Notes: generated by a model from the sequence alone, not told the origin. A stretch of 64,000 nucleotides of DNA from Companilactobacillus kimchiensis (GCF_001438805.1 NZ_JQCF01000005.1:62001-126000), one strand, 5' to 3'; counted from the stretch's first letter, positions 34,345-43,570 are shown. Numbers and translations are program-made.

Positions 34345-34514
34345 CTAGTCTGGAATAAAAAAGCTGATGGGCTAAATAGTGAAATTTCACTTAGCTGGCG
34401 AATTTTGCCAGGTTATGTGAAAGGTCGATCTTCAAAATAACTCGTAGAGCTAGTTCGAAGTCGTGCCCACTATGTTCCAGCCCATCAGCTTTTTTATGGA
34501 AGACGGCAGTGAAC
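34345..34514 (-). repeat. Structured intergenic repeat element, full copy B
   Basis: Read on the minus strand it begins GTTCACTGCCGTCTTCCA (34514-34497), directly after the stop codon of the next gene. It has perfect 19-nt closing arms (34497-34479 and 34373-34355), GGGCTGGAAC (34483-34474), GGGCACGACTT (34468-34458), inner hairpins including CTGGC/GCCAG, and ends ATTCCAGACTAG (34356-34345). Outer motifs match copy A base for base, while the stem core (GCTGAT here, AATTGGAATT in A) differs yet remains fully paired. Confidence 0.75.
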
Positions 34515-35149
34515 TAACTCAAAAGCGTTAAAGTAACTCGGTTCAAGCGTTTTGAAAGTTCAAATAGCTTCTCATAGGTAGGATCACTTTGGTACAGATC
34601 CATCTTATCTTTGAGTTGCTTCTGTTCGAATTGTGAGAAGTAAAACTTCAAATCATGATTACCATATAAGGTAGCCAATAACGCAAAGGCCTCAGGCGAG
34701 ATCTTATCAGCTGTCAAAATTTCCTTACGCAAATCAGCAACTAATTCCCGTTTAACACTACGGTTAGGTAAGTAATTATTGGTTTTGAAAACTAGGCCAG
34801 TGACAGCTTTGGTTACATCGACTTTATTAACCAGTGAATCACCAATTTCATTATAGATAGTTTGAGTGATTTTCTCATTAGTAGCCATCGCTCTCAATAC
34901 ATGTGTGACACTTTTTCCTTGGTTCTTGTTGATGATTTGGAAAAATTCGTTTAAATATGTTTTGTCGTCAGGTAAAACCTTGTTAATGATGACACTGTTG
35001 TCGGTTAAATCAATAATATCATTTAACGCCAAGTCGAAAAATGAGCTTTCGGCTAAATAAGCGCGGCGTCTGGTATTCTTAAAAATACGAATACTACCTT
35101 TTTCGTTACACGATAAAATAAAATATTTTTGTGGAATATTTAAATCCAT
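34514..35149 (-). CDS. GPP34 (GOLPH3)-like protein
   Basis: 211 aa from the ATG at 35149, chosen because AAGGAG lies 6 nt before it; the far ATG at 35164 overlaps the previous gene. No membrane segment. The pattern of an N-terminal beta-turn (NEKGSIRIF), AESSFFDLALNDIIDLTDNSVIIN, a helical middle and KAVTGLVFKTNNYLPNRSVKRELVADLRKEIL resembles the all-helical GPP34 fold that binds phosphoinositides in eukaryotes. Match is by eye and moderate. Co-transcribed with an SGNH hydrolase, so a role at the membrane surface is possible. Confidence 0.5.
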   Translation of the reverse strand: MDLNIPQKYFILSCNEKGSIRIFKNTRRRAYLAESSFFDLALNDIIDLTDNSVIINKVLPDDKTYLNEFFQIINKNQGKSVTHVLRAMATNEKITQTIYNEIGDSLVNKVDVTKAVTGLVFKTNNYLPNRSVKRELVADLRKEILTADKISPEAFALLATLYGNHDLKFYFSQFEQKQLKDKMDLYQSDPTYEKLFELSKRLNRVTLTLLS

Positions 35150-35160
35150 AAAGTGCTCCT

Positions 35161-35742
35161 TCAATTCGACACTAGCTTTGATTTCTTAGCCAATGTAGCT
35201 TTAATTTCTGGTATTAACTCGTCTTCTAAGAGATTATAACCTTGCTTGGTAAAGTGCAAACCGTCTGTTTGTAGCAACTCTTTAAGATTAGCACAGTTAG
35301 CCATATCGTGAAGTAAATCGATATACGATACGTCTAGTTGTTTACTGAGATGTTCGGTGACCAACTCAAATTGTAATTGGCGAGTCCAAGGTCTAGTCGG
35401 ATCTTTGATCCAGTCAATGTAAGGTGGCGAAAGTAAAATTACCCTTTCAGGTCCCAGAATTGTAATGATGTTAGTTAAGTTGGCCGCAAACTTTCCCGGT
35501 TTGATTTCATCGTCTAACGAAATGTCATTGACACCGAATCCTAAAATAACTACTTGTGGATTCAAACGTCTAACTCGTTCAACACGTGTCATAGCATTAT
35601 TGGTTTTGTAGTCTGAAATCGACATGTTAATGACTTCGTGACCAGGAAAGTCATTCCGGATGCGTTTGGCCAAAGTATCGCTAGCCTTTCCATCACGAAA
35701 TCCCATCATGGTTGAGTCCCCAAATAATACTATTCTCTTCAT
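35161..35742 (-). CDS. SGNH/GDSL-family hydrolase
   Basis: 193 aa, cytoplasmic (no signal peptide). Blocks of the SGNH fold: RIVLFGDSTMMGF with the nucleophile Ser, INMSISDY with block II, VVILGFGVNDIS with the block III Asn, and the C-terminal DGLHFTKQGY with the Asp-x-x-His pair. An esterase or deacetylase of small lipids or carbohydrates. Its stop lies 11 bp before the start of the GPP34-like gene. Divergent from coaA. Confidence 0.85.
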   Translation of the reverse strand: MKRIVLFGDSTMMGFRDGKASDTLAKRIRNDFPGHEVINMSISDYKTNNAMTRVERVRRLNPQVVILGFGVNDISLDDEIKPGKFAANLTNIITILGPERVILLSPPYIDWIKDPTRPWTRQLQFELVTEHLSKQLDVSYIDLLHDMANCANLKELLQTDGLHFTKQGYNLLEDELIPEIKATLAKKSKLVSN

Positions 35743-35833
35743 ATATGTATCCTTTTTTGAAAATGTTCTATACTATACTAGAATACCAGATATTTTATAA
35801 AAGTTAATTACTATATTAAGCAGGTCTAACAAT

Positions 35834-36760
35834 ATGCAAAGTTTAGCAAACTATGATGAATTTACTCGCAAGCAATGGGAAAACTTCCACGGTGAATATA
35901 CCAAGCAAGCCATTACTGATGGAGAGTTGCGTAAAATCAAGTCCTTGGATGATGAAATCTCGATTGACGATGTTCGTTCGGTCTATGCACCGATTCGCCA
36001 TTTACTTCATATCTATCTGAAGAATTATCGTAAATTAACCAAATTAAAAAATGAGTTTGTCGCTCGTTCAACCCGAAAGGTTCCATTTATCATTGGAGTT
36101 TCGGGTTCCGTTGCGGTGGGTAAGAGTACCACGGCACGGCTGTTAAAAATCATGCTAGAGCGGGCCTATCCGCAATATAAAGTTTCACAGATGACAACGG
36201 ATGGATTTTTGTATCCTAGTAAAATTTTGAAGGAACGTAACTTAATGGATAAAAAAGGTTTCCCGGAAACTTATGACATGGGCAAACTTTTGAAATTCTT
36301 GGGTGACGTTAAGACTAAAGGTGGCAAAATTCAATATCCTTTATACTCACATAATATTTACGATATTATTCCCGGCAAATACGAAGAAACAGATAATCCT
36401 GATATTTTGATCGTTGAAGGGATAAATGTATTACAATTACCTCAGAACGAACAAATCTATGTCAGTGATTTCTTTGATTTTTCGATTTACATTGATGCCG
36501 AGATGGAAGATATCGAAGAATGGTTCTTGAATCGCTTTGAAAAGCTTTTAGACTTAGCTAGAAACGATCCTAACAGTTATTACTACCAATTTACCCAGAT
36601 ACCGGAAAAAGCCGCGATGGATATGGCTAAGAACGTTTGGAAGACAATTAATTATCCAAATTTGCATGATTATATCAAACCAACCAGAAACCGAGCTAAT
36701 TTGATTTTACACAAGTCTGAAGATCATCAAATCGATAAAATTTATCTTAGAAAATATTAA
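35834..36760 (+). CDS. coaA: Pantothenate kinase, type I
   Basis: 308 aa. Catalyses the first step of coenzyme A synthesis, pantothenate to 4'-phosphopantothenate. P-loop GVSGSVAVGKSTTARLLK, then TTDGFLYPSKIL, GFPETYDM, YPLYSHNIYDI and DILIVEGINVLQ, all standard for prokaryotic CoaA. Leader has no obvious regulatory structure. Confidence 0.96.
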   Translation: MQSLANYDEFTRKQWENFHGEYTKQAITDGELRKIKSLDDEISIDDVRSVYAPIRHLLHIYLKNYRKLTKLKNEFVARSTRKVPFIIGVSGSVAVGKSTTARLLKIMLERAYPQYKVSQMTTDGFLYPSKILKERNLMDKKGFPETYDMGKLLKFLGDVKTKGGKIQYPLYSHNIYDIIPGKYEETDNPDILIVEGINVLQLPQNEQIYVSDFFDFSIYIDAEMEDIEEWFLNRFEKLLDLARNDPNSYYYQFTQIPEKAAMDMAKNVWKTINYPNLHDYIKPTRNRANLILHKSEDHQIDKIYLRKY

Positions 36761-36773
36761 GCGCATACAATAT

Positions 36774-36802
36774 ATGACATGGAACAGATTTTCGTATACA
36801 AT
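36774..36802 (+). promoter_or_regulatory. Promoter of guaA
   Basis: ATGACA (36774-36779), 17 bp, TACAAT (36797-36802). No purine riboswitch in the short leader. Confidence 0.55.
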
Positions 36803-36832
36803 AGAATAAATAAAAAAATGGGGGAAATTGAT

Positions 36833-38383
36833 TTGAGCAAGCAATGGCCTGATGCTGATAGCATCATCGTTCTAGACTACGGTAGTCAGTATAACCAATT
36901 GATTACACGTAGAATCAGAGATATCGGTATTTACTCTGAATTACTACCAAATACTATTACTGCTGCAGAAGTTAAAGAAATCAATCCTAAAGGTATTATT
37001 CTTTCTGGTGGACCAATGAGTGTCTACGATAAAGATGCCTTTTCAATCGACCAAGACATTTACAAACTGGGTATTCCAGTTCTCGGTATTTGTTATGGTA
37101 TGCAATTGATGTCTTATAACTTAGGCGGTAAGGTCGAATCAGCTGATAACCGTGAATACGGACGCGCTGACATTACTGTAACCGACTCAGATTCTGTATT
37201 GTTCAAGGGTCTACCCGAAAAACAATTCGTTTGGATGAGTCATGGTGACCTTGTCCGTGAAGCACCTACTGGTTTTAAAGTAGTTGCCACAAGCAAGAAT
37301 GCACCAATTTCATCAATCGCTGATGATAAACGTAAAATGTACGGTGTTCAATTCCATGCCGAAGTTAGAAATACTGAATTCGGTTTGGATATCTTGAAAC
37401 ACTTTGCCTTTGACGTTTGTGAAGCAAAAGCTAACTGGTCAATGGATGATTTCATTGATCAACAAATTCAAAAGATTCGTGACACTGTTGGTGACAAGAA
37501 GGTTCTTCTTGGTTTATCAGGTGGTGTTGATTCTTCTGTTGTTGGTGTTTTACTCCACAAAGCTATCGGTACACAGTTGACAAGTATCTTCGTTGATCAT
37601 GGACTTCTTCGTAAGAATGAAGCTGATCAAGTTATGGACAGTTTGAAAGGCAAGTTTGGTTTGAACATTATCCAAGTAGACGCACAAAAACGTTTCTTAG
37701 ATAAACTTGCTGGCGTATCTGATCCAGAAAAGAAACGTAAGATTATCGGTAACGAATTTATCCAAGTGTTTAACGATGAAGCTACTAAGTTGAATGGTAT
37801 CGACTTCTTAGCTCAAGGAACACTTTATACAGACGTTATCGAAAGTGGTACAAGTACCGCTCAAACAATCAAATCTCACCATAATGTTGGTGGACTTCCT
37901 GACGACATGCAATTTAAGTTGATCGAACCATTACGTACTTTGTTCAAAGATGAAGTTCGTGAATTAGGTGAAAAACTTGGTATGCCACATGACCTAGTAT
38001 GGCGTCAACCATTCCCAGGGCCAGGCCTTGGAATTCGTGTTATTGGTGAAGTTACTGAAGACAAGTTACAAATCGTTCGCGATAGTGACTGGGTTCTTCG
38101 TGATGAAATCGCTAAGAACGGACTAGACGAAAAAATTTGGCAATACTTCACTGTATTACCAGGTATTCGTTCAGTTGGTGTTATGGGTGATGGTAGAACT
38201 TACGATTATACAATCGGAATTCGTGCCGTTACTTCAATTGATGGTATGACAGCTGACTTTGCTCAGATTCCTTGGGATGTACTTCAAAAGATCTCAACAA
38301 GAATCGTAAACGAAGTCGATCATGTCAATCGTGTAGTGTATGATATTACTTCTAAGCCGCCCGCAACTATTGAGTGGGAATAG
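36833..38383 (+). CDS. guaA: GMP synthase (glutamine-hydrolysing)
   Basis: 516 aa from the TTG at 36833, which has GGGGGA 7 nt upstream and aligns with the usual N-terminus ([20 protein letters not shown]); the ATG at 36818 would lack a ribosome site. Glutaminase domain with the nucleophile in GICYGMQLM and the His-x-Glu in QFHAEV, then ATP pyrophosphatase P-loop [12 protein letters not shown], then the dimer domain ending PPATIEWE. Makes GMP from XMP. The 3' end of guaA is a known integration hotspot and an AT-rich stretch follows here. Confidence 0.97.
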   Translation: MSKQWPDADSIIVLDYGSQYNQLITRRIRDIGIYSELLPNTITAAEVKEINPKGIILSGGPMSVYDKDAFSIDQDIYKLGIPVLGICYGMQLMSYNLGGKVESADNREYGRADITVTDSDSVLFKGLPEKQFVWMSHGDLVREAPTGFKVVATSKNAPISSIADDKRKMYGVQFHAEVRNTEFGLDILKHFAFDVCEAKANWSMDDFIDQQIQKIRDTVGDKKVLLGLSGGVDSSVVGVLLHKAIGTQLTSIFVDHGLLRKNEADQVMDSLKGKFGLNIIQVDAQKRFLDKLAGVSDPEKKRKIIGNEFIQVFNDEATKLNGIDFLAQGTLYTDVIESGTSTAQTIKSHHNVGGLPDDMQFKLIEPLRTLFKDEVRELGEKLGMPHDLVWRQPFPGPGLGIRVIGEVTEDKLQIVRDSDWVLRDEIAKNGLDEKIWQYFTVLPGIRSVGVMGDGRTYDYTIGIRAVTSIDGMTADFAQIPWDVLQKISTRIVNEVDHVNRVVYDITSKPPATIEWE

Positions 38384-38401
38384 GATTCCGTAGAAAAATA
38401 T

Positions 38402-38437
38402 AGAGCATCTCTGATTAGGGTCAGGGATGCTCTTTTT
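38402..38437 (+). terminator. Terminator after guaA
   Basis: AGAGCATCTCTGA / TCAGGGATGCTCT with a 6-nt loop and TTTTT. Confidence 0.88.
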
Positions 38438-38464
38438 ATTATTTCCGTAAAAGGGAGGATTTAT

Positions 38465-39913
38465 ATGCTGGGAAAAATCGAAAACTTTAGGGCAAAAAAA
38501 ACAATAGCATTAAAAATGAGTGGAATAAAAGCTAATACCAACAAAATGAAAAAGATGCTTAAAAGTAAGGCGATGCCTATTTATATAACTCATGAACATG
38601 AAATGTACAGATATATAAATGGGAAAATCAATGTTTCCAAATTTGATTATGAATCAAATAATGATCAACCAGGAGCTAAGATAAAAGTGAATTTTAATGA
38701 TCTTGACAAATTTGAAGAACATTATATAGAAACAATAGTGGCAGTTGAATCCTTTAGAAAATTTTTCTTTAATGATTCTTTTGATTATCAAAGGAGTATT
38801 GATTACTTTATATTTGCTCCCATTTCAGTTACGTTCATGAAATATGAAACTAAAAATGAACTTTTATTATATCCAGTAATTAAATATTCAAATGATGAAA
38901 CTATTATGATGGAATTTAATTATTATCCCAATGAAAATGATAAACTTTCGGTTAAGGAGTTTTCAAATTGTATATTTGAAGCTACTAATATTATAAAAGA
39001 GATAAAAATCCCAATTGAATATATTCAAGCGTTAGATTTAAAATATGACATTAATTCAAAAGAAAGCTTTAATTACGATTCACGTGAAACGTATAGAGTG
39101 AAATTAGAGAATTCAAAAATTGATAATTTTCTTAAATTGATGGAATTATTTTTAAATAGTTTGTTCATTTTTGATAGTTATACATGGTTTGGAAGGTCTG
39201 AAATTATTATTGATAATATAACATTATCAGATAAAGAAATATACGAAATAAAAAATGGTATTTCTAATCAAAATGCGAATCCAAGATATTTAAGGGAGTT
39301 AAATGATTTTAGTGAGCATAATGATAGAAAATTGATTGTAATGGATAACATGACAATGGGACTAGGTGATATTTTGGATCAAACAGTGCCCATAACAGTA
39401 ATTGATGAAGAGATATGTTCATTAAATGCAAAGATATTAGATCTTGCCACTATAAGTGCTGATAGTTCTATTAATGATTTATTAAATGCAAAAGAGTATT
39501 TAATTTTTTTGAAAAATCAAGTACAACATAAATATGATTCGTCCTTGATGGCTCATGAAATTATGAAATATGTCATTAATGATCTATTTGAGATTAATAA
39601 TCAAATAAATCAAATTAGTGATTTGATTAATATTTATTTCGATAAGGCTCAATATTCAAAAACTAATAACGAAATATTATTTCAGGATTTTATTTCTGTT
39701 GCGTCATTAATGTTTTCTACATCAGTAATACTTGATTATGTTATAAAACCGATGTATATGATTGTTTTTAAAGAACAACTGTCAACGATTGGAAATTTAT
39801 TAGGATATATAACTGTTTTGATATTGAGCATAATTAGTGTTTTAAAAATAAGTAAGATAATAAAAAAAGATTACAAATACGATTCATTAAAACAGCATTT
39901 AAAAAAAAGATAA
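38465..39913 (+). CDS. Hypothetical protein with C-terminal membrane anchor
   Basis: 482 aa, family not recognised. A basic N-terminus (KKTIALKMSGIKANTNKMKKMLKSK) is followed by about 370 soluble residues rich in Asn, Ile and Lys, with beta-rich stretches early and a helical, coiled-coil-like part at about 330-400. Two hydrophobic segments close it (about 403-425 and 437-460), then a basic tail, so the bulk should be cytoplasmic and tethered to the membrane. Codon use is markedly more AT-rich than its neighbours, and it stands alone directly behind guaA, which points to horizontal gain. Cytosolic sensor plus two-helix tail is a layout seen in some phage-defence effectors, but nothing here proves that. 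Confidence 0.7.
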   Translation: MLGKIENFRAKKTIALKMSGIKANTNKMKKMLKSKAMPIYITHEHEMYRYINGKINVSKFDYESNNDQPGAKIKVNFNDLDKFEEHYIETIVAVESFRKFFFNDSFDYQRSIDYFIFAPISVTFMKYETKNELLLYPVIKYSNDETIMMEFNYYPNENDKLSVKEFSNCIFEATNIIKEIKIPIEYIQALDLKYDINSKESFNYDSRETYRVKLENSKIDNFLKLMELFLNSLFIFDSYTWFGRSEIIIDNITLSDKEIYEIKNGISNQNANPRYLRELNDFSEHNDRKLIVMDNMTMGLGDILDQTVPITVIDEEICSLNAKILDLATISADSSINDLLNAKEYLIFLKNQVQHKYDSSLMAHEIMKYVINDLFEINNQINQISDLINIYFDKAQYSKTNNEILFQDFISVASLMFSTSVILDYVIKPMYMIVFKEQLSTIGNLLGYITVLILSIISVLKISKIIKKDYKYDSLKQHLKKR

Positions 39914-40231
39914 ATAAAATTAGTTTAAAGTCCCTTAATAAAAATATTTTTAAAAAAAGACAATAAAATAAGAGAATTGATAATAAAAATAGTTAATGAT
40001 TGAAGAGTATTATTATAAATAAATTGTGTTACAGAAAAGGGCATATTTTCATTATCTTTGTAAAATGATGAATAAGATGACTGCCTGAATGAGTTCTGAC
40101 GGTACTGTATCAGCTATATTTTGACTTAAATAAGAAAGTATCAGTTGCTGACATTGCTAGAGTAATTAAATAAAATAATTTACCCATTTATAATGAAGCT
40201 GCACCACATAAAAGTACTTTAGGGAGGCCCC
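39914..40231. other. AT-rich gap with a recombinase relic
   Basis: Very AT-rich, no intact gene. A short decayed frame at 40093-40173 is described separately. Confidence 0.5.
40093..40173 (+). pseudogene. Possible resolvase/invertase C-terminal remnant
   Basis: A 26-codon frame without start ends LYFDLNKKVSVADIARVIK-stop, which resembles the helix-turn-helix entry (Y..K.SVADIARxxxVSRxTxYR) of serine recombinases, cut off before the second helix. Short and not provable by eye. Confidence 0.25.
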
Positions 40232-40594
40232 GTGAGAAAAATCTTTTATAGCATGGATTTTGCGGCATTGATTGGGTTCGGTGGCTTGCAAATGGCTGTT
40301 AATGTGGCTCAAAGTAATTGTTCTAACCAAAAAGCTGAACAACGCAACGAAATGAGATCCAATATGAAGAGCCACATGCAAAATATGAGCCAATGTCAAG
40401 GTATGCGAAAAGGTCGTATGATGCAATACCGGAATGATAATATGGCATCAGTTGATACTACCGATAATAGTAAAATTACAATGCCGATGTATGGCCCCGG
40501 ATATTGGATGAAGTTTCAAAATAAACAAATGATGCAAAATGATTTTATGACTACTTGTATCAGAATGAATAGTGACAACTTTACGAATAATTAA
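40232..40594 (+). CDS. Small Met-rich protein of unknown function
   Basis: 120 aa, GTG start 4 nt after GGGAGG. Not recognised. After a weakly hydrophobic N-terminus (FAALIGFGGLQMAV) the protein is polar and unusually rich in Met (18 residues) with Gln and Asn, plus three Cys and one His, in clusters such as KSHMQNMSQCQGMRKGRMM. Met/His/Cys clusters are common in copper- or silver-binding proteins, but there is no copper gene next door. The opposite-strand frame over the same region has no ribosome site and is a shadow. Confidence 0.5.
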   Translation: MRKIFYSMDFAALIGFGGLQMAVNVAQSNCSNQKAEQRNEMRSNMKSHMQNMSQCQGMRKGRMMQYRNDNMASVDTTDNSKITMPMYGPGYWMKFQNKQMMQNDFMTTCIRMNSDNFTNN

Positions 40595-41095
40595 ATAAAA
40601 ATGCACGAAAAAGAAATAAAGCTCATTGATGGTGGGGCTTTTTTGTTGCCTTTTATTTTGATAATATGCTGAACTTCTTTTACAAATCGTAAATACAATT
40701 ATAATTTTAGATAAATAAAAACCCTCACTGGGGAGGTAAGGGTCTTAAGAGAATATTCATCATACATATGTGTTTTTAGAGGGCTAATCAGGTGGCAACA
40801 ATCATAGGGGGAGTTATTTCTGATTATCCTTATATTAACGGATAAATGTTAAAAAATAATAAATTGATTTGAATATTTTGTGAAGATTCATAGAGGATGT
40901 TTTGAAAATGCCGATCTGACAGTATTTGTGGCGTATGTTAGAATTTCCGATTTGTATATTGGTTTGATGACATGGTTATCTTTTGTGTGAATGTCTTCTT
41001 ATGGGGTAATTGACTTTGAATTTTGTTTTCCGTCTTTGGATTAAAAAAAAATCCCAAACCAATTGAGGTTTGAAATTTTGAGTTGTTGTTGGAAA
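40595..41095. other. Intergenic stretch without recognisable gene
   Basis: Contains a weak terminator-like AAAGCTC/GGGGCTTTTTT (40618-40644) for the Met-rich gene and a small ACCCTCAC/AGGTAAGGGT hairpin near 40725-40750. Nothing coding was seen. Confidence 0.5.
41043..41072 (-). terminator. Terminator of the CAP/SLAP gene
   Basis: On the minus strand AAACC TCAATT GGTTT followed by GGGA and nine T residues. Confidence 0.7.
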
Positions 41096-42187
41096 CTATG
41101 CGAAGTCTTCAACAATAAGAAATGCATTGTTTCCGGATGTTGAATTTGTTGCTTCAGGAACAACGCTAACACCTACTCTTGTTGTTCCGGACTTTACTAA
41201 ATTGTCGTAGTGATTTTGTGCAAATGTTTCACTCTTGAAGTCTTTTAGGACAGAGGCTGCGATTTCTTGAGCTGTTGAGCCATCTGTACCATCACCAAAC
41301 GCGTTGGCAATATTTTCGCCGCCATCTTTGTAGGTGATTCCTAATTGAGTGTATAATTCATACCACTTATTTCCATCTGGACGAACGTGTCCTTCTCCAC
41401 CGTTTTGAAGATCATTGATTCTGATATCTGACATTTTTTGAATAGAAGCATCGGTAGTCAATGTTGATAGTCCCTTACTTTGACGTTCCACGTTAATTGA
41501 ATTAAAGACCGCAGATTTTACATCTTCAGCATTGATACTTGTTTGATTGTGACCAGCATCAGGATTTGTAATATTAGCGTGAGAATCTGTATTGATATTT
41601 GAGTTAGTGTTAGCAGTATTGGCAGTTGTTGACCCATCAAAGGTGTTGCCAAGACCAAAGTCAGACATCTTTGTTGGATTCAATGTTTTATTAAAAGTCA
41701 TCTTGGATGCATCGGCATATTCGTCGGATGAAATTTGAACGAAGACTTGACCATCTTTGTTGACGAATGATTCACCAATTAACCAAGCTGAATCTTTGGC
41801 TAGTGAACGGTCAGCCATACTACCGGTTTTACGGTTATATAATGATAAAATGCTGTTAGCTGTACCAACTAATTTAGTTGATTGTGGTTGTTGTGTTCTG
41901 GCACTTGAAAGATCTGAGTCTGATGCACGAAGATATTCATTAGTTGATACTTGATACATTGTTACACCATTGATAGTTGCAATCTTGCCGACTAACCATG
42001 GAGTATTAGGTGCTAAAGCGCGGTCCATTACTCTGTGACCGTCTGCTCCAAACAATTGAGCAGCAATTCCTGAATGTGTCGTTGCAACGGTAGCAGCTTT
42101 TACTGTATTTTGGTTCAAAGCCAATGCACTTGTTGTAGCCATTGCCAATGCAGCGATAATTGCTGCTGATTTTGTTGAAAACCTCAT
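41096..42187 (-). CDS. Secreted SLAP and CAP (SCP/PR-1) domain protein
   Basis: 363 aa. Signal peptide MRFSTKSAAIIAALAMATTSALA..., two SLAP-type repeats (about 40-95 and 108-170, each with the core 'VMDRALAPNTPWLVG' / 'MADRSLAKDSAWLIG' and YQVSTNEYLRA / VQISSDEYADA), an Asn/Thr-rich linker, then a CAP domain (about 225-363: INVERQSKGLSTL, HVRPDGNKWYELY, GGENIANAFG). SLAP repeats hold proteins to the wall of lactobacilli non-covalently. CAP function in bacteria is poorly known. AGGGGA precedes the ATG. Confidence 0.87.
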   Translation of the reverse strand: MRFSTKSAAIIAALAMATTSALALNQNTVKAATVATTHSGIAAQLFGADGHRVMDRALAPNTPWLVGKIATINGVTMYQVSTNEYLRASDSDLSSARTQQPQSTKLVGTANSILSLYNRKTGSMADRSLAKDSAWLIGESFVNKDGQVFVQISSDEYADASKMTFNKTLNPTKMSDFGLGNTFDGSTTANTANTNSNINTDSHANITNPDAGHNQTSINAEDVKSAVFNSINVERQSKGLSTLTTDASIQKMSDIRINDLQNGGEGHVRPDGNKWYELYTQLGITYKDGGENIANAFGDGTDGSTAQEIAASVLKDFKSETFAQNHYDNLVKSGTTRVGVSVVPEATNSTSGNNAFLIVEDFA

Positions 42188-42447
42188 AATAAATTCCCCT
42201 TAAAATATTATTTGAATCCGTATAAAATAAATTGATATCCTTGAAAAATAATATTTTCTTTTATTTCATAATCAGTTTGATTATAATACTTTTAGAAGCA
42301 ATTATAACTATATTTATAAAAGCGAAATATAGGTCGATGTGGACTTGTTATATTTTTCATACATTTTCCAAACATTGTCTGTTGCATAACCTCAACAAAG
42401 AAATCATAATACAGTAACCATGTAATCAAACTGTATTAAACAAACGC

Positions 42448-43443
42448 ATGATCAGCGCGTATAATAAAACCACTAAAACAACTATGAATAATTATATGAA
42501 ATGGGGTAATCACATAAGAGTTAGAAGAAGACGAATTAAAAAGTTTTTCCGAATCTTTTTAATAACTATAATGTTGTTGGTTGGTCTGGCTTATTATTTC
42601 AATTATTCTTCGGCATCAACTATTGTGGAAGATATCAGGGCTAATCGGACTGCCAAGCAGAAACAAGCGATTATCCAAACCAATCTAACTAACTATTTAA
42701 AGACGGTCACAAAAGATGGTACGGCGAGTGTCAGCTTTTACAATTTGGGTGGTAACAGTAAATCAAGTGATGTTGATACGAAACTTTATCAAGAGGGTAG
42801 TCTGGAAACTGAATCCAACGCTTCGGATGTTCGAATCGCTGCCAGCACTTACAAATTATATTTGGCCGCATATCTGATGAATCAGAAGTCGAATGGTGAT
42901 TTTGATTGGACGGAAGAAAATATTGATGGGTTTTCCAGAATGATCATTAACAGTGAAAATGATTTTTCGGAGAATCAAATCGATAAATATGGTGCTGACA
43001 AATTGAGTGCTTTCAACAAAGAGCAAGGTTGGTATCCAGAAGTTTTCCAATCAGGACAGTCAGCACATACGACGAGTCATAGTCTACAGTTGTTGTTGCA
43101 AGATCTTGAATCAGGAACGGGTGCTTTTAAAAACTCAGACGATCAAACGAAGATTCTGGATATGATGAGTAAACAAATTTATCGAAATGGAATTCCTACG
43201 GGTGCCGCTGAGGCTAATCCAGGGACAACGGTTCAGGATAAAGTCGGTTTCCTTGATGATACAAATAATGATGCTGCAATTGTGACGTTACCAAATGGTC
43301 AAAAGTATATTCTTGTCATCATGACTAATGGACATAATCAAAGTAATCTTAGTGGTTTCCCTAGAATTGCCGAAATTACGAAGAATATTCAAAAAATTGT
43401 TTATGGTTCTGATGCCGGTACCAAAGTAAATAATTATTCATAA
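42448..43443 (+). CDS. Membrane-anchored serine hydrolase, class A beta-lactamase fold
   Basis: 331 aa as drawn. A basic stretch (RVRRRRIKK) and a single N-terminal helix place the domain outside the cell. Active-site elements of the penicillin-recognising fold: S133-T-Y-K136 (SxxK), S169-E-N171 (SxN) and QDKVGF in place of KTG. Close to housekeeping 'beta-lactamase-related' proteins of lactobacilli rather than true lactamases. The start is uncertain: none of the ATGs (42448, 42484, 42496) has a good ribosome site, and a TATAAT at 42460-42465 favours a downstream one. Confidence 0.75.
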   Translation: MISAYNKTTKTTMNNYMKWGNHIRVRRRRIKKFFRIFLITIMLLVGLAYYFNYSSASTIVEDIRANRTAKQKQAIIQTNLTNYLKTVTKDGTASVSFYNLGGNSKSSDVDTKLYQEGSLETESNASDVRIAASTYKLYLAAYLMNQKSNGDFDWTEENIDGFSRMIINSENDFSENQIDKYGADKLSAFNKEQGWYPEVFQSGQSAHTTSHSLQLLLQDLESGTGAFKNSDDQTKILDMMSKQIYRNGIPTGAAEANPGTTVQDKVGFLDDTNNDAAIVTLPNGQKYILVIMTNGHNQSNLSGFPRIAEITKNIQKIVYGSDAGTKVNNYS

Positions 43444-43478
43444 CAAAAAGCTCTGTCAGAGATGGCAGGGCTTTTTGT
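43443..43478 (+). terminator. Terminator after the serine hydrolase gene
   Basis: ACAAAAAGCTCTG / CAGGGCTTTTTGT with a 10-nt loop. Confidence 0.85.
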
Positions 43479-43541
43479 ATACAGCAAATTGTAATCTTGT
43501 ATCAAATAATAATTATTTATAAAAAGAATTTTTCCTGAAAC

Positions 43542-43570
43542 TTGCAATTAGACTTTCATATTAATATAAT
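43542..43570 (+). promoter_or_regulatory. Promoter of the zinc-ribbon gene
   Basis: TTGCAA (43542-43547), 17 bp, TATAAT (43565-43570). It shows that translation starts downstream at 43602. Confidence 0.7.

Noticed and set aside
40166-40426. His/Leu-rich minus-strand frame opposite the Met-rich gene
   Set aside because: No ribosome site, and His/Leu richness is the mirror of Met/Gln codons on the other strand.
42232-42417. 61-codon hydrophobic peptide frame
   Set aside because: TTG start without ribosome site in an AT-rich gap; hydrophobicity follows from T-rich DNA.
42448-43443. Beta-lactam resistance gene
   Set aside because: SxxK and SxN are present but KTG is KVG, and the N-terminal anchor fits housekeeping serine hydrolases of lactobacilli.
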